Shown here piece by piece: positions 5,592 through 14,924 of a stretch of 15,041 bases of DNA. A program made the translations under genes and the position numbers. How positions within the stretch are numbered: position 1 is the stretch's first letter; every line of letters begins with the position of its first letter. The stretch comes from Baffinella frigidus (taxonomy: Eukaryota > Cryptophyceae > Cryptomonadales > Baffinellaceae). The stretch lies in NCBI GenBank assembly GCA_026770585.1, contig MU647586.1:62596-77636 (forward strand), given 5' to 3'. The notes under the pieces were generated by a model that was not told the DNA's origin, searched no databases, and was given only the letters and a program-made list of their open reading frames with translations.

Positions 5592-8500
5592 GTCAAGGAC
5601 CTGACCTCAGAGTCTGTTCCGCGCGTTTCCAAGACAACATCCGACATGTCTTAGGTGAAAGTCTACAAGCAGCCGCTGCTCCATGCAACTTCGGTCACCT
5701 TCTCTCACGGCCCGGGGCCTGTCTTTCTCGTGAAGCCTGCGGAATCCTCGATCGGTTTTGGCGTTGTTCTCTTCGCGACGGTTTCGTCTCCGCATGAGCT
5801 CTGTCTCGTGAACCGGACTGCACACGGCATCGACGTCGAGCTGTCGTTCACTGGCGACAGCACCAGCGCCTTCGTCTTCGCTGGGTACCTCAAGTCCAAA
5901 ACGGTGCAGATCCCCAGCATGGAATCGGCCGCGGTCGAGGTTTCGCTGAGTGACGTGCTGGAGGAAGGCGCGCTTGAGGCCTGCCTCGTCGTCCACGCTT
6001 CTCATGCCAAAAACTCGCAGACGGGCGTCGATCCCGTGGTGTTCGAGATCCCGGTCCGTGCCGACATCCAGCGCGTGGGTGTGAGCTTCGGAGGCTGCTC
6101 GGAGATCGACGGGGTCCTGCACGTGGACTTGGGAATCGTGCCGTGCGAGTCGACACGCACGCGGGAGGTGACCATCGAGAACCTCTGCGGGACGTTTTTC
6201 CGCGTGCAGGCTCAGGTTCAGAGGACTTCGTCTCGGTCGAAGCTGTCGGTCGGCTTCAAGCATGATGTTGACTCGACGTCTGCAGCGCAGCTGCACTCTC
6301 GTGGGAAGACGACGTTGACGCTCGTGCTGGAGGGGCACGAGGTGGCGGAGGAGTTCGAGGGGCACGTCTTGGTCGCGTTTCTTTCAGAGGAGAACCTCAA
6401 GTTCATTCACGTGCGGGCGAGGGTGCTGGACCACAACTTCAAAGTCCTGTGCGAGGGGCAGAAGCTCGCTGGGAACGGAGAGTTGGATTTCGGGTTCCTT
6501 GAGGTGGACCAGGACGCGCGGAAGTGGCTGGAGCTTTGCAACACGGGCGAGCTTGATCTCGACTTCACCGCCGTGACGACTGGGTCTGAGAACGTCAGCA
6601 TCAATGCCAAGAAGGGCCTTCTTCGGCCGGGCGAGTCTCTCCGCGTGCTCGTGAGCGTCAAATCCCCACGCAGAGAGCGGACGTTGGCGGCCTCGCTGAA
6701 GCTCGCGTTCAACAAAAAACAGCCGTGGAGTTTGCGCATCAAAGCCGAGTTCGGAACGCGCCGCGTCGAGATTCTTGGAGCGTCAAAAACCGTCAAGCTC
6801 AAACTCGGTGCGGCGGGCGAGCCTCTTCGTGTCAACCAGATTTTGCAGGAGACGATTCAGACGATCAAATTTCGGAACTATGGCACGCTTCCCGTTGAAG
6901 TGAGGCTTCCGAAGAACTCCAGATTCGAAGCGTGTGACGATGGCGGTGTAAAAATCATTGAAGCAGGGAAGACGCTCGACTTCAAGGTGCAGCTGCGTGC
7001 GCTGCCAGCGGTTCTCAAGAGTGCGGAGGTCAAGATGGTCTTCAGAACAAACTCGCGGGATGAAAAGTATGCAACTCTGGAGCAGGACTGCAAGATCGTG
7101 ATCGACAAAGCTGGCCTCGAAGTGAAGCCCTACGGCTGCTTGGATCTGGGTCAGGTCCATGCAGGTCGGACTATGGACTTCACAGGGCGGCGGATTGAGG
7201 TGCAGAACGCTGGTCCAGATCCAGACATGAAAATCTCGATCGCGGTGTCCCAGGTCGTGGGACGTTCGTCTGGAGTCAGATTTCAGCTCAAGGTCAAGAA
7301 CGACGTGTGGGATCTTTCGCGCAAGATCAAGATCAAGAAAGGGCTCGCACACAGCACGTGTTTTGAGCCTTGCCTGGAAGTCGACGCCGATTTCGAGGGT
7401 GATGTTGCCTTCGAGGTGTGCATCACTGCCCCGACGGACCTCGTTTTGGCGCCCGGGTCTGCGACGGAGCTCCAGCCGCAAGTGCACCGCTTGCTCGTCC
7501 TCGCGCGTGTGGTCGGATCGGAGTCGGCTACGCTCGCAGGGCCGCAGACGCAAGCGTGTCTCCCTCGTTTCGAACTCCTGCAGCCTGCGTGTGTTCAGCA
7601 AATCTTCATGGCGGATTACTTCAACGAGGAGACGGTGTGTCCCGCGGCTCTGGCGGTGTGTGTGTGCAAACACGGCGCAGCGTTTTCATCGGTGTTACCA
7701 TCTCTCTCGGGCTCCCCGTCGGCATTCGAGAAGGCGCGAGAGGAATTTGGCGAGGACTCTCCGGAGTCATCATGCATCCGCATTTTCTCGTCCCTCGTCG
7801 GTTCAGACCGTGGTGCAGGCGAGACGCTGACAGTCGCGCAACTTTCGAACGGCTTCGAGAACTTCGATGCGGCAGAACAGTTCAAGGGCACGTGGAGTGG
7901 CCTCGAGAGGAGGCTAGCGCTTGTGCTTGAGGAAGGCTCACCGGCAGGCGCCCTGGTGCATCAGTGCTGCAAGATCGTGTCTCGGCAGGGTCTGTGGGGT
8001 TCGTCTGCCTCTTCTGCCGCCACGGGCCTTCTTTCGCTGTTTGATGAGCAGGGCAAGGTGACTGAGGTAGAAAACCTGCTCTCGTCCTTCGCGTTTGCGT
8101 ATCCGCAGCGTTCGAGCACAAAGGGGCTTCCAGGCCTGCTTCTCGCGGTCGGCAAGCTGCAGACCCAGGGCGGCTCGCTCCACATACTCGAGGCTGCGGC
8201 CCCTGAATTCGTCAGAAACCAATCTGCACTTTCGACCGCGCAGCGCATCGTCGCGCAGGACGCCATGAGCGTGCTCTGTGCGTGCCGCGACGTCTTGCTT
8301 GAGGGCCTGCCGGAGTCGGAGAAGTGGAAGGCTGTGGTGACTCTCATTGGCGACGTGGCGCAGCACCGAAGTGTGGAGCTGAAGGATGTCGTGTTGGCGC
8401 CTTTTTTTATGGCCATGAACATCCGGACGACAGGACTTCTAGCGAACTCCCAGAAACGAACTTTTCTCGCGAACTTCCAGGCAGGCCTGCAGCCTCTTTT

Positions 8501-11500
8501 GCTGACGACGCGGACGTCACTCTCGTTCATAGCGATGCAGGACAAGGTGGCGTTTCAGATGGAAGGTGTCAACGTCGTCATGCTGATCTTGTCCGAATGC
8601 GAGTCCTCAGGAGGCAAGCTCGCCGATTTGGAGACTCTTCGAGTTGTACTGATCAGAACTTCTCCAATCAGCAGACGATGTTTTCGTCTCTTTTAACTTT
8701 CGGAGTGAAAATTGGAAGGTGTCGTGGGTCCAGGCCGCGTTGCAGAAGCACGGCATCGTTTTGGACGACGCAGGAGTAAAGGCTAGGTTGCTAGAAGCGC
8801 TGACCCGCCTAGCAAAGACGACTTGCAGCTCATTCAACGGCCAGGAATTTTTCGACGAGTGCTGCAGGCAGTGCATGGCCATGGTGGATGGAGCCTGTGA
8901 AGGTTTCGACCTTGCTCGCGATGGAGGCGCTGCAGCGCATCTTCGAGGCCTGTTGCAACAGGCGGGGGACGGTGGACGTCAAAGTGGTGCTGTCACATTC
9001 GTTGACCCTTGTGGCACAGGCGACGGGCAACGTGCAGCGGCTGACCGCGATCAGAGAGCTCCTAGACGTCAAGGACGAGCAGGGGGGCATTTCCCTGGTA
9101 CGGGCAGTGTGTGAGCTTGCCGTTTCTGTTGGCAGCGGCACGTCGGCTTTCGTTTCCAAATGCAGGGCGTTCATCCAAGCCGTGAAAGTTTCTCCTGGAA
9201 AGCTCTCTCACCAGCTCTTGACAGCGGTTGAGCCTTTCGTGGACGATTTAGTCAAGCGGGAACTTCGCTCCAAGCTGGTTTCGCGGGGTGCCTCCACGGC
9301 AAAGGAAGCAGAAGCGCTGTTCATTGACACGCTCGACATTGTGCAGAGTCACGCAGACCAGGACGAGGCGAGGATTCTTGGGGTGATCCAGCAGGTTTCG
9401 GAGCGATACTGCGACGGTTTGCTGAATGCCAATGCTGCGATGTGCGATCCGGACGAACTTGCGTGCGAGGTTGTCCTTGTTTGTGAAATCGCTAAGCAGG
9501 AAGAATGTCGACGTTGGAATTCCGGAGAAAGTGGTCGACTCTGTGTGGCACGCCCTTTCCGAGAACCGCTTTCTACCCGAGAGTCTCAAGGCTCTGATCA
9601 AATCTGGTGTGAGGCTGTTGGCAATGCGGGGCAGAGTTGCGGATTGCAGGGGGGTCAGGGGGTAAGCACGCCTACCAGTTCGAGTTCCTCATCTGCATCG
9701 ACAACTCGGGGTCCAGGGGCAGCAAGGAGCAGGCGGTGAACGAGGCGCTCGTGGTGCTGATCGAGGTGCTCCGCAAGCTCGAGTTCCGGTTCGCGATCGC
9801 GCTGTGGGGGCGGCACACGGAGGAGAAGCTGCTGCTGAACTTCGACGACGTGTTCAACGTGAAGAAGGGCGAGGAAATCATTGAGGCCTTCACGTTCGAC
9901 GAGCGCTCGGACATGGCGGATTGCATGACGTCGCTGGTGCACAAGGTGTGGCCGTGTGCGGCGCGGCCGCAGAACACCCAACGCCTCGTCATCACTCTCA
10001 CAGATGGTTTCACTCCTCAGTCGCTGGCTACAAACTCCACCCCTCTCAAGGAGAAGCACGACTTGAAGCTCGGCATCCTTCTCATTTGTGAGCCAGGCCG
10101 CCTCCGGCACGAGGAATTTCTGCAAGAGGTGTGCGAGCCCAAGTGCTGGGGGATTGTGGCGAAGAAGCAGGTCAACGTTGACCTCGTCGCGCAGCTCATC
10201 ACGCTGCTCACCAGGATGTTCGAGGTCGCCAAGGCCTCTCTTCTCCGCGACGAGGCCATGCGTGGAGGCTCGGGGCTGCCGATCGTGCACTCGAGCCGCA
10301 AAGTGCGCTCCCAACCTGCAAGATCTTCCTCGGAGCTTCTCTGAAAGTCTCGCGGGCCTGCACGACGAGAAAGCCGGGGGCGGGGGCGGGTTGAAACAGC
10401 TGTTCACCGTCAGCCCCGCCGACGGGAAGATCCCGCTGCTTGCAGATGCGCGCGAAGACGTGGGGCTCGTCAAGAGCCTGGAGAAGCAGCGGGAGCAGAG
10501 CGCGCAGCAGCTGGACGAGGGCATCGACGCGCACGCGGCGTTCTACGCTGCGCTCCAGCAGGACCGCGCCCAAGGGGTGATTCTGCGTGACAAGGTGGGG
10601 GTGCACTGGGAGCACGTGGTGAAGACGCTCGCGCCGCAGATCGAGGAGTACGCGGCCGTGCTGGAGGAGTTCGTGTTCCCCTTCAACAAGTACACGCGGC
10701 GGCGCGGTGCCCTGAAGGGTAACTCTCTGAACCTGCCGGGGCTCATCAAGGCGGCGGTCTCCAACTTCAGGTACAAGAAAATTTTCTCCCAGAAGACCGG
10801 AGGTGGGAAGCGCAACTACTCTGTGTGCCTGGCGGTGGACGTGTCGGCATCGATGAACGGGCATCTGGCTGTGTCGACGCAGGAGTCTCTCTTCTGCTTC
10901 ATCGAGGCGCTGCTCCAGAGCCACATCGACTTCTCCATCGTGCTGTTCGGGCAGAACGTCCGCCTGATCAAGACCCAGGACCAGGAGTGGGGCCCCGCCG
11001 TGTTCTGGACGCTCCTGTCCTACAGCAAGATCATGGAGAGTGTGAGCATGGATGCTGATGCAATCGAGCTCGCGTTGAACGTGGTGGGGCGCGGTGACGG
11101 CGACAAGAAGGTCTTCGTCTTCACAGACGGGTACGGGACCTGCGGGCTGCGGCTCCCGCTCGCGCTGGAACGTGCAGAGAAGGAGAACGTGGACGTCGTG
11201 GGTATCGCGGTAGGGATCGATCGCACCGGGGTCCGGAACACCTTCAGCCGGCACATCGTGGCCAGGATCCCCGCCGAGGTTCCTCAGGCGCTCCGGGCGT
11301 TCTATTTGGAGGAGGGCACGGTGGAAGACTCGGATTTGAAGGTGGAGTTCAAGCGGAGCAACAACGAGTCTGTGGAGGACATCTTGAAGAGCATGGATAG
11401 GATTTTCCAGGAGGAGAAAAGCAAGATGGTCCGGGCGAGGGAGGCGAACCTGGTGCAGTTTTGCGACACGCCCAACTCGATCACGGTCGACGTGGCGTTC

Positions 11501-12911
11501 TGCCTCGACTGCACTGGCTCGATGAGCGCGTGGATCGCAGCTGCCAAGGGCCAGATCCTGACGATCACGAATCACGTTGACAAGCGGATCGAGAAGGAGT
11601 GGTCGGGGATTGACCTCAAGACCAACTTCGCTATCGTTGCCTTCCGCGACTACGAGGACCCCGACCAAATCAGCGTCTGGCCGCCGGACCGGCGATTCAG
11701 CTCGGACGCCAACGCGCTCAGCCTCTACCTCAACGCGCTCGTCGCGACGGGGGGGGGCGACGGTCCCGAGGATTTGCTGGGCGCGCTGCACGTCGCGGGC
11801 ACGGAGCTGCTGTGGGAGTCGAAGATCAAGTACCTAATCGTGATCACCCAAACCATAAACCATAAACCATAAACCATAAACCCTAGACCCTAAACCCTAA
11901 ACCCTAAACCCTAAACCCTAAACCCTAAACCCTACACCCTACACCCTAAACCATATACCATAAACCATAAACCATAAACCATAAACCATAAACCCTAAAC
12001 CCTAAACCATAAACCCTAAACCCTAAATCCCTAAACCCTAAACCCCTAACCAGGTTATCACCGACTCTCCGGCGCACGGGTCCGAGTGCAACAACGACCC
12101 TTCGGACCGCTTCCGGGCGGGGGACCCGAACGGGCGGAGCATGGGGGGTGTTCTGGCGCCGATCGTGGAGAAGAAGATCGACCTGATGTTCTGCCGCATC
12201 AAGAAGACCAACACGCTCCTGACGGAGAAAGCCATGGCGAAGTACTACGACTGCGCGGAGCCTCTGAGGGAGATGGTCCTCATAGATCTCTTCAAGGCTG
12301 ACGAAGCGGAGGCGAACAGATTCCACTTTGTTTTCTGCCTGGATGAGTCTTGGTCGATGGAGGGAGCGAAGTGGGAGGCACTGCTGAAGGCGTACCAGGG
12401 GTTCCTCACCAAACGCCGTAACGACCAGGGCGTGGGTGATGTCGTGTCGGTCGTCACGTTCAACAGCGAGTTCAAGATCCATCACGAGGCGCAACCAATC
12501 ATGAGCGTTCGCTCGTCCCTGTTGGGTCAAGGAGGCGGGACCAATTTCGATGCCGCCCTGGAGGGCGCGTCACAGGTGCTTCAGAAGACTCCTGCAGGGG
12601 CCATTCCTATGATCGTGTTCATGTCTGATGGGGAAGGACACGGAACCCCCGTGCCCACGATCACCGCGCTGCGCGCGCGACACCCTGGGTTCGTCTGCCA
12701 CTGCGTCGGCCTAGGCGCAGCGGACATGGTGACCCTGAACAAGATGTCGGATGCGGGCGGCGGGAAAACATGGCAGTCGGAAGTGGGGAGCATCGCAGAC
12801 GTGTTCGGGGAAATCGCCGCTGGGTGTTCGGCGATGGACGGCATGGTGGCCAAGTTCGGCGAGCGGATCGCTGAGATGGTCTCGCAGCGGATCTGCCTCG
12901 ACCACTTGTGA
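4251..12911 (+). CDS. Giant ASH/HYDIN-like and four-vWA-domain protein, multi-exon
   Basis: Modelled blocks: 4251-5591, 5655-8642, 8719-8883, 8903-9462, 9500-9606, 9650-10261, 10323-11839 and 12054-12911, giving about 2,715 residues in one frame; joins near 8.9 and 9.45 kb have alternatives. Order: unrecognised N-terminal region (about 447 residues), Ig-like ASH repeats, a helical region of roughly 600-700 residues, then vWA1-vWA4. All four vWA domains keep the DxSxS or DxTGS metal site. Proteins of this kind act as scaffolds: vWA folds bind ligands through a metal ion, and ASH repeats occur in ciliary and centrosomal proteins. I recognise no known protein with this order. ATG 4251 is the first in frame but has a weak context; ATG 4278 has G at -3 and +4 and may be used. 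Exons further upstream cannot be excluded. No signal peptide or membrane segment was recognised. The CDS might continue past 12907 by splicing. Confidence 0.75.
5655..7575 (+). other. ASH/HYDIN-like Ig repeat region of the giant protein
   Basis: About 640 residues of repeated beta-sandwich pattern. The typical ASH opening (D or L-x-G-x-V/L, about ten residues, then a strand ending in N-x-G) is seen as LGIVPCESTRTREVTIENL, then LDFGFLEVDQ with LELCNTGELDLDF, then TIKFRNYGTLPVEV, and LDLGQVHAGR with IEVQNAGPDPDMKI. ASH domains relate to major sperm protein folds and occur in HYDIN, ASPM and SPD-2. This suggests association with axoneme, centrosome or microtubules, as an inference only. Confidence 0.65.
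7576..9649 (+). other. Helical middle region of the giant protein with several small introns
   Basis: Long amphipathic helices (for example ERRLALVLEEG, AVVTLIGDVAQH, KARLLEALTRLAK, AKEAEALFIDTLDIVQ) with no recognised domain. The coding frame changes three times before vWA1. Best joins are a 76-nt intron at 8643-8718 (TTTTAAC and T-rich tract near its end), an ambiguous one ending at 8902, and one of 34-58 nt ending at 9499 or 9503. A 43-nt intron at 9607-9649 then leads into vWA1. Confidence 0.55.
9650..10261 (+). other. vWA domain 1 (midasin-like) of the giant protein
   Basis: Begins HAYQFEFLICIDNSGS. The metal-site DxSxS is codons 9700-9714 (D-N-S-G-S), followed by a long helix, FRFAIALWG and later LVITLTDGF, where the aspartate of the third metal-binding loop is codon 10003. 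The FTFDERSDMAD stretch sits where midasin has its second metal loop, but a serine replaces the usual threonine. The pattern resembles the C-terminal vWA domain of midasin, a ribosome-assembly ATPase, without any AAA module here. Confidence 0.7.
10323..11330 (+). other. vWA domain 2 (midasin-like) with linker
   Basis: After a helical linker comes YTRRRGALKGNSLNLPGLI, then NFRYKKIF and KRNYSVCLAVDVSASM. The arrangement of a basic pre-domain segment, IF-x3-KT and DxSxSM matches the segment leading into the midasin vWA domain. Metal-site codons are D 10838, S 10844 and S 10850. FVFTDGYG supplies the later aspartate (11126). The domain closes with VVGIAVGIDRTGV. Confidence 0.75.
11470..12245 (+). 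other. vWA domain 3 (alpha-kinase VwkA-like), split by an intron
   Basis: DVAFCLDCTGSMSAWI (D at 11507), FAIVAFRDYEDPDQ, GGGDGPEDLLGAL, then after the intron VITDSPAHG and GDPNGRSMGG, and DLMFCRIKKTN. This set of motifs is the one found in vWA domains of alpha-protein kinases such as Dictyostelium VwkA (DCTGSM, GYRD, GGGDxPED, DAPCHG, GDPxG). The kinase domain that follows in those proteins is absent; another vWA domain follows instead. Confidence 0.8.
11840..12053 (+). other. 214-nt intron composed of telomere-like repeats
   Basis: The frame before 11840 and after 12054 joins exactly (KYLI then VITDSPAHG) if 11840-12053 is removed; ends are GTGATC and CCAG. The interior is almost wholly CCCTAAA and CCATAAA heptamers. 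GTGATCACC at 11840-11848 matches GTTATCACC at 12054-12062 in eight of nine positions, as a target duplication would. If translated unspliced, the frame stops at 11870-11872. Confidence 0.9.
12318..12850 (+). other. vWA domain 4 of the giant protein
   Basis: RFHFVFCLDESWSM has the metal site D-E-S-W-S (D codon 12342). VGDVVSVVTFNS is the second core strand, GGGTNFDAAL supplies the threonine (codon 12540), and IVFMSDGEG the aspartate (codon 12627). All five metal-coordinating positions of a classical MIDAS are present, so this domain should bind a divalent metal ion. About 20 residues follow VSQRICLDHL-type sequence to TGA at 12909. Confidence 0.85.
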
Positions 12912-12948
12912 GTTCTTCCGGCGCTGGAGCCGCGGAGTTCTACGCTGG

Positions 12949-12990
12949 AAGAGAGAGAGAGAGCGAGAGAGAGAGGGAGGGAGAGAGAGA

Positions 12991-13041
<51 letters not shown>

Positions 13042-13058
13042 TGAGAGAGAGAGAGAGA
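12949..13058. repeat. (GA)n microsatellite
   Basis: Nearly pure AG dinucleotides interrupted by GCGAG, GGGAGG, ATATG and AAAGGATG. It lies 38 bp after the stop codon of the large gene. The serine-leucine-rich frames on the minus strand are its translation. Confidence 0.95.
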
Positions 13059-13727
13059 TAAAAATACCAGCATGTGACTGAGAGAGATCCCACGCGCCCT
13101 AAGAGGAGGATGTTCTAAGCAGACTTGGGAGACAGGCTGTTCACGCTGAAAGTGTGCTGGCGCGACCTCTCTTTGTGTTTTAATGAATAAGCGGAGACTC
13201 AGCGGCGCGTTCTACCTGCGATTTGCAGCACAGAAGCGACGGCGTGCACAACGCGTAGAGTGCGCAACACCACTCTCTAGGTCCTGCTAATACCTAGCCT
13301 CCGGAGGTGAGGAAATACATGGCAGCCGTGGTGTTATCAATCACGGTCTATCCTCGTTGTGCCCAGTACCCGGCGTGGCCCACTTGAGCCCTGGCCGAGT
13401 CAAATCGTGGATACGTGTACATGGGGGGGATGTAGGAGGTGGAGTTAGAATCCATCCGGAAAAGGCTCGTATGAGCGGCCGACACGGGGTACAGTAAGTG
13501 GCACAATGCGTAGCATGTGCGGCGCTGACGCTGGTTGTTTGGCAATAAATTATCAATCTCTCTGTACATGGGTTGCTCGTGAATAAGGGCACACACCGTC
13601 TCCGAAGAGATCCTACATGTGGGCTCCTGGGAATAGCCCCACCGCAAGACCCTAGGGCGATGTGTCCTCATTCGCGAATATCCGCTGAACGCATATCGGG
13701 TCGCGCTTTTTCACTACGTGACATACA
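13059..13727. other. Apparently non-coding region downstream of the large gene
   Basis: No repeat or recognisable gene. A CTAAGCAG acceptor-like site at 13115-13122 is followed by an open stretch to TAA at 13180 or beyond, which could be a 3' exon if the GTGAGT at 12908 is a donor. A 107-codon frame lies on the minus strand (13348-13671); I recognise no family in it and give it low weight. AATAAA-type motifs occur near 13185 (AATAAG) and 13543. Confidence 0.4.
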
Positions 13728-13926
13728 AAGGTATCTCGAATACAAGAACCCGCGCCCCACTGTAGGGTCTATCCCTGTCCCTTAAGTGCCCAACGGGCGA
13801 ATAATCGCCCGTGGAAGCCCCAGGCAGGTCCTAGGGCCCTACGGTAGGGCGTATGAGCCTACTGGCCACTTAAGGGATAACCATACGGCGTTCATAGGAG
13901 GCGGGCGTTCTTTGTATTCGAGATTG
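13728..13926. mobile_element. Diverged family 1 element enclosing a family 2 element
   Basis: Outer arms: GGTATCTCGAATACAAGAAC near 13731-13750 and GTTCTTTGTATTCGAGAT near 13908-13925, a diverged version of the family 1 end. Inside, 13770-13879 is a family 2 copy with CCTTAAGTG and CACTTAAGG arms, the palindrome GGGCGAATAATCGCCC, and the core CCTACGGTAGGGCGTATGAG. The same nesting is seen at 2829-3102. Confidence 0.65.
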
Positions 13927-13970
13927 TATTCCAGATGCCGAGTACTTGCACGCCACAGGGTCCTGTGGTA

Positions 13971-14087
13971 CAGGGGTACCTCGCCCATAAGAAACAGCCC
14001 CCCCCCTAGGACCACCGTAGGGCCATAGGCATGGTCCTACTGTAGGGTCCTAGGGGGGGTCGGTTTCTTATGAGCGAGGTAGCCCTG
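13971..14087. mobile_element. Family 1 fold-back element, 117 bp
   Basis: Ends CAGGGGTACCTCGCCCATAA and TTATGAGCGAGGTAGCCCTG; interior ACCACCGTAGGGCCATAGG and CTACTGTAGGGTCCTAGG. TA is adjacent on both sides, but this also extends the palindrome. About 10 kb away from the copies at 3.4-3.97 kb, so the family is dispersed. Confidence 0.85.
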
Positions 14088-14261
14088 TAGGCCTATACCT
14101 AGGAGCCAGGAACACCCCCAAAGACAGCACGTATCCTTACTCGCGCGAATACCCACTTGACTATTTTCTCTCCATTAGAGAGGCAACACTACATTTCACC
14201 TCTAAGAAAAGAGCGCAGCGAGCGCGGCGCCCAGCCTCCCGTGGTAGGCGAAGTGCTGCTT

Positions 14262-14732
14262 TCGGGGTTCGGGGTTAGGGTTTCGTCGTGTTCCCAGTTT
14301 TGTGTTCCGGGTTCCGGGTTTCCTGTTTCCAGTTTGGTGTTCCGTGTTTGGTGTTCCGTGTTCCGTGTTTCAGGTTCCAGACTTCGGGCCTCGTGTTCCG
14401 TGTTCTGGGTTTCGTGTTACGTGTTCCTTCCGGGGTTTGTGTTCCGGGTTCCGGGTTCCGGGTTTCAGGTTTCAGGTTTCGGGTGCGCGGCGCCGTACGA
14501 GCGAGCAGAGTGCGAGGGGTCTCAGGTCTAAGGATTCAGGTTCCCGGTTCTGAGTTCCGAGTTTCGGGTTTCGGACTTGCAGGAGCGAGAGCGCGGCGGG
14601 CGGCAGGAGCGCGTGCCCCGACGGCGAGACGATTTAGGGCTCCGTATTCCGTGTTGCGGGTTTCGGGTTCCAGATTCTGGGCCTCGTGTTCCGTGTTCCG
14701 TGTTCCGTGTTTCGGGTTTTGTGTTCCCGGTT
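14262..14732. repeat. G-rich telomere-like heptamer minisatellite
   Basis: Degenerate heptamers TTTCGGG, TTCCGGG, TTCCGTG and TTTCAGG in two blocks (14262-14485 and about 14535-14575 plus 14641-14732), separated by GC-rich segments. They are the opposite strand orientation to the CCCTAAA/CCCGAAA tracts at the left of the window. The plus-strand frames rich in FRVPGS here are repeat translations, not proteins. Confidence 0.8.
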
Positions 14733-14922
14733 TCTGGAGAGCGGCGCGAACCTGCAGGAGCAAGGCAGCCCCGATTCCTAGCTATGTCGCAGTCTCTCTC
14801 CCCCCCCCCTTTGGCCAGATTTATACCACACTCCCAGCATGTACACTTAGGAACAGTTTCGGAAACCTGGAGAAGCGAGAGCGCGGCGTGCGGCGGTAGC
14901 GCGCGCCCGGGCGGCGAGACGC
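14583..14922 (+). repeat. Duplicated GC-rich segment, about 50 bp, two copies
   Basis: 14581-14632 and 14873-14922 share CGAGAGCGCGGCG, CGGC, AGCGCG and CGGCGAGACG in the same order. The first copy follows TTGCAG, an acceptor-like site; another CTGCAGGAGC lies at 14752. In the frame of the acidic ORF at the window end, the second copy reads SAACGGSARPGGETLM and the first SAAGGRSACPDGETI then a stop. This resembles the exon copies separated by telomere-like repeats at the left end. Confidence 0.55.
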
Positions 14923-14924
14923 TG

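Noticed and set aside
8643-10345. Programmed +1 ribosomal frameshifting, as in Euplotes, to explain the uniform frame changes
   Set aside because: Only some changes lie at a stop codon (TTT TAA, GGG TAA, CTC TGA). At 8.9 and 9.5 kb the old frame stays open well past the change, and there is no common slippery motif. GT..AG intervals fit as well or better.
10208-11791. Long minus-strand open frames opposite the large gene (527, 289 and 296 codons at 10208-11791, 9655-10524 and 6783-7673)
   Set aside because: They mirror GC-rich coding sequence whose plus-strand translation has clear vWA and ASH motifs. The minus translations are arginine-, leucine- and histidine-rich with no recognisable domain.
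12581-13093. Serine-leucine-rich minus-strand protein over the GA tract
   Set aside because: It is the translation of a TC dinucleotide repeat joined to the antisense of vWA domain 4.
13348-13671. Minus-strand frame of 107 codons downstream of the large gene
   Set aside because: No family or motif recognised, no supporting splice or promoter signals; an open frame of this length can arise by chance.
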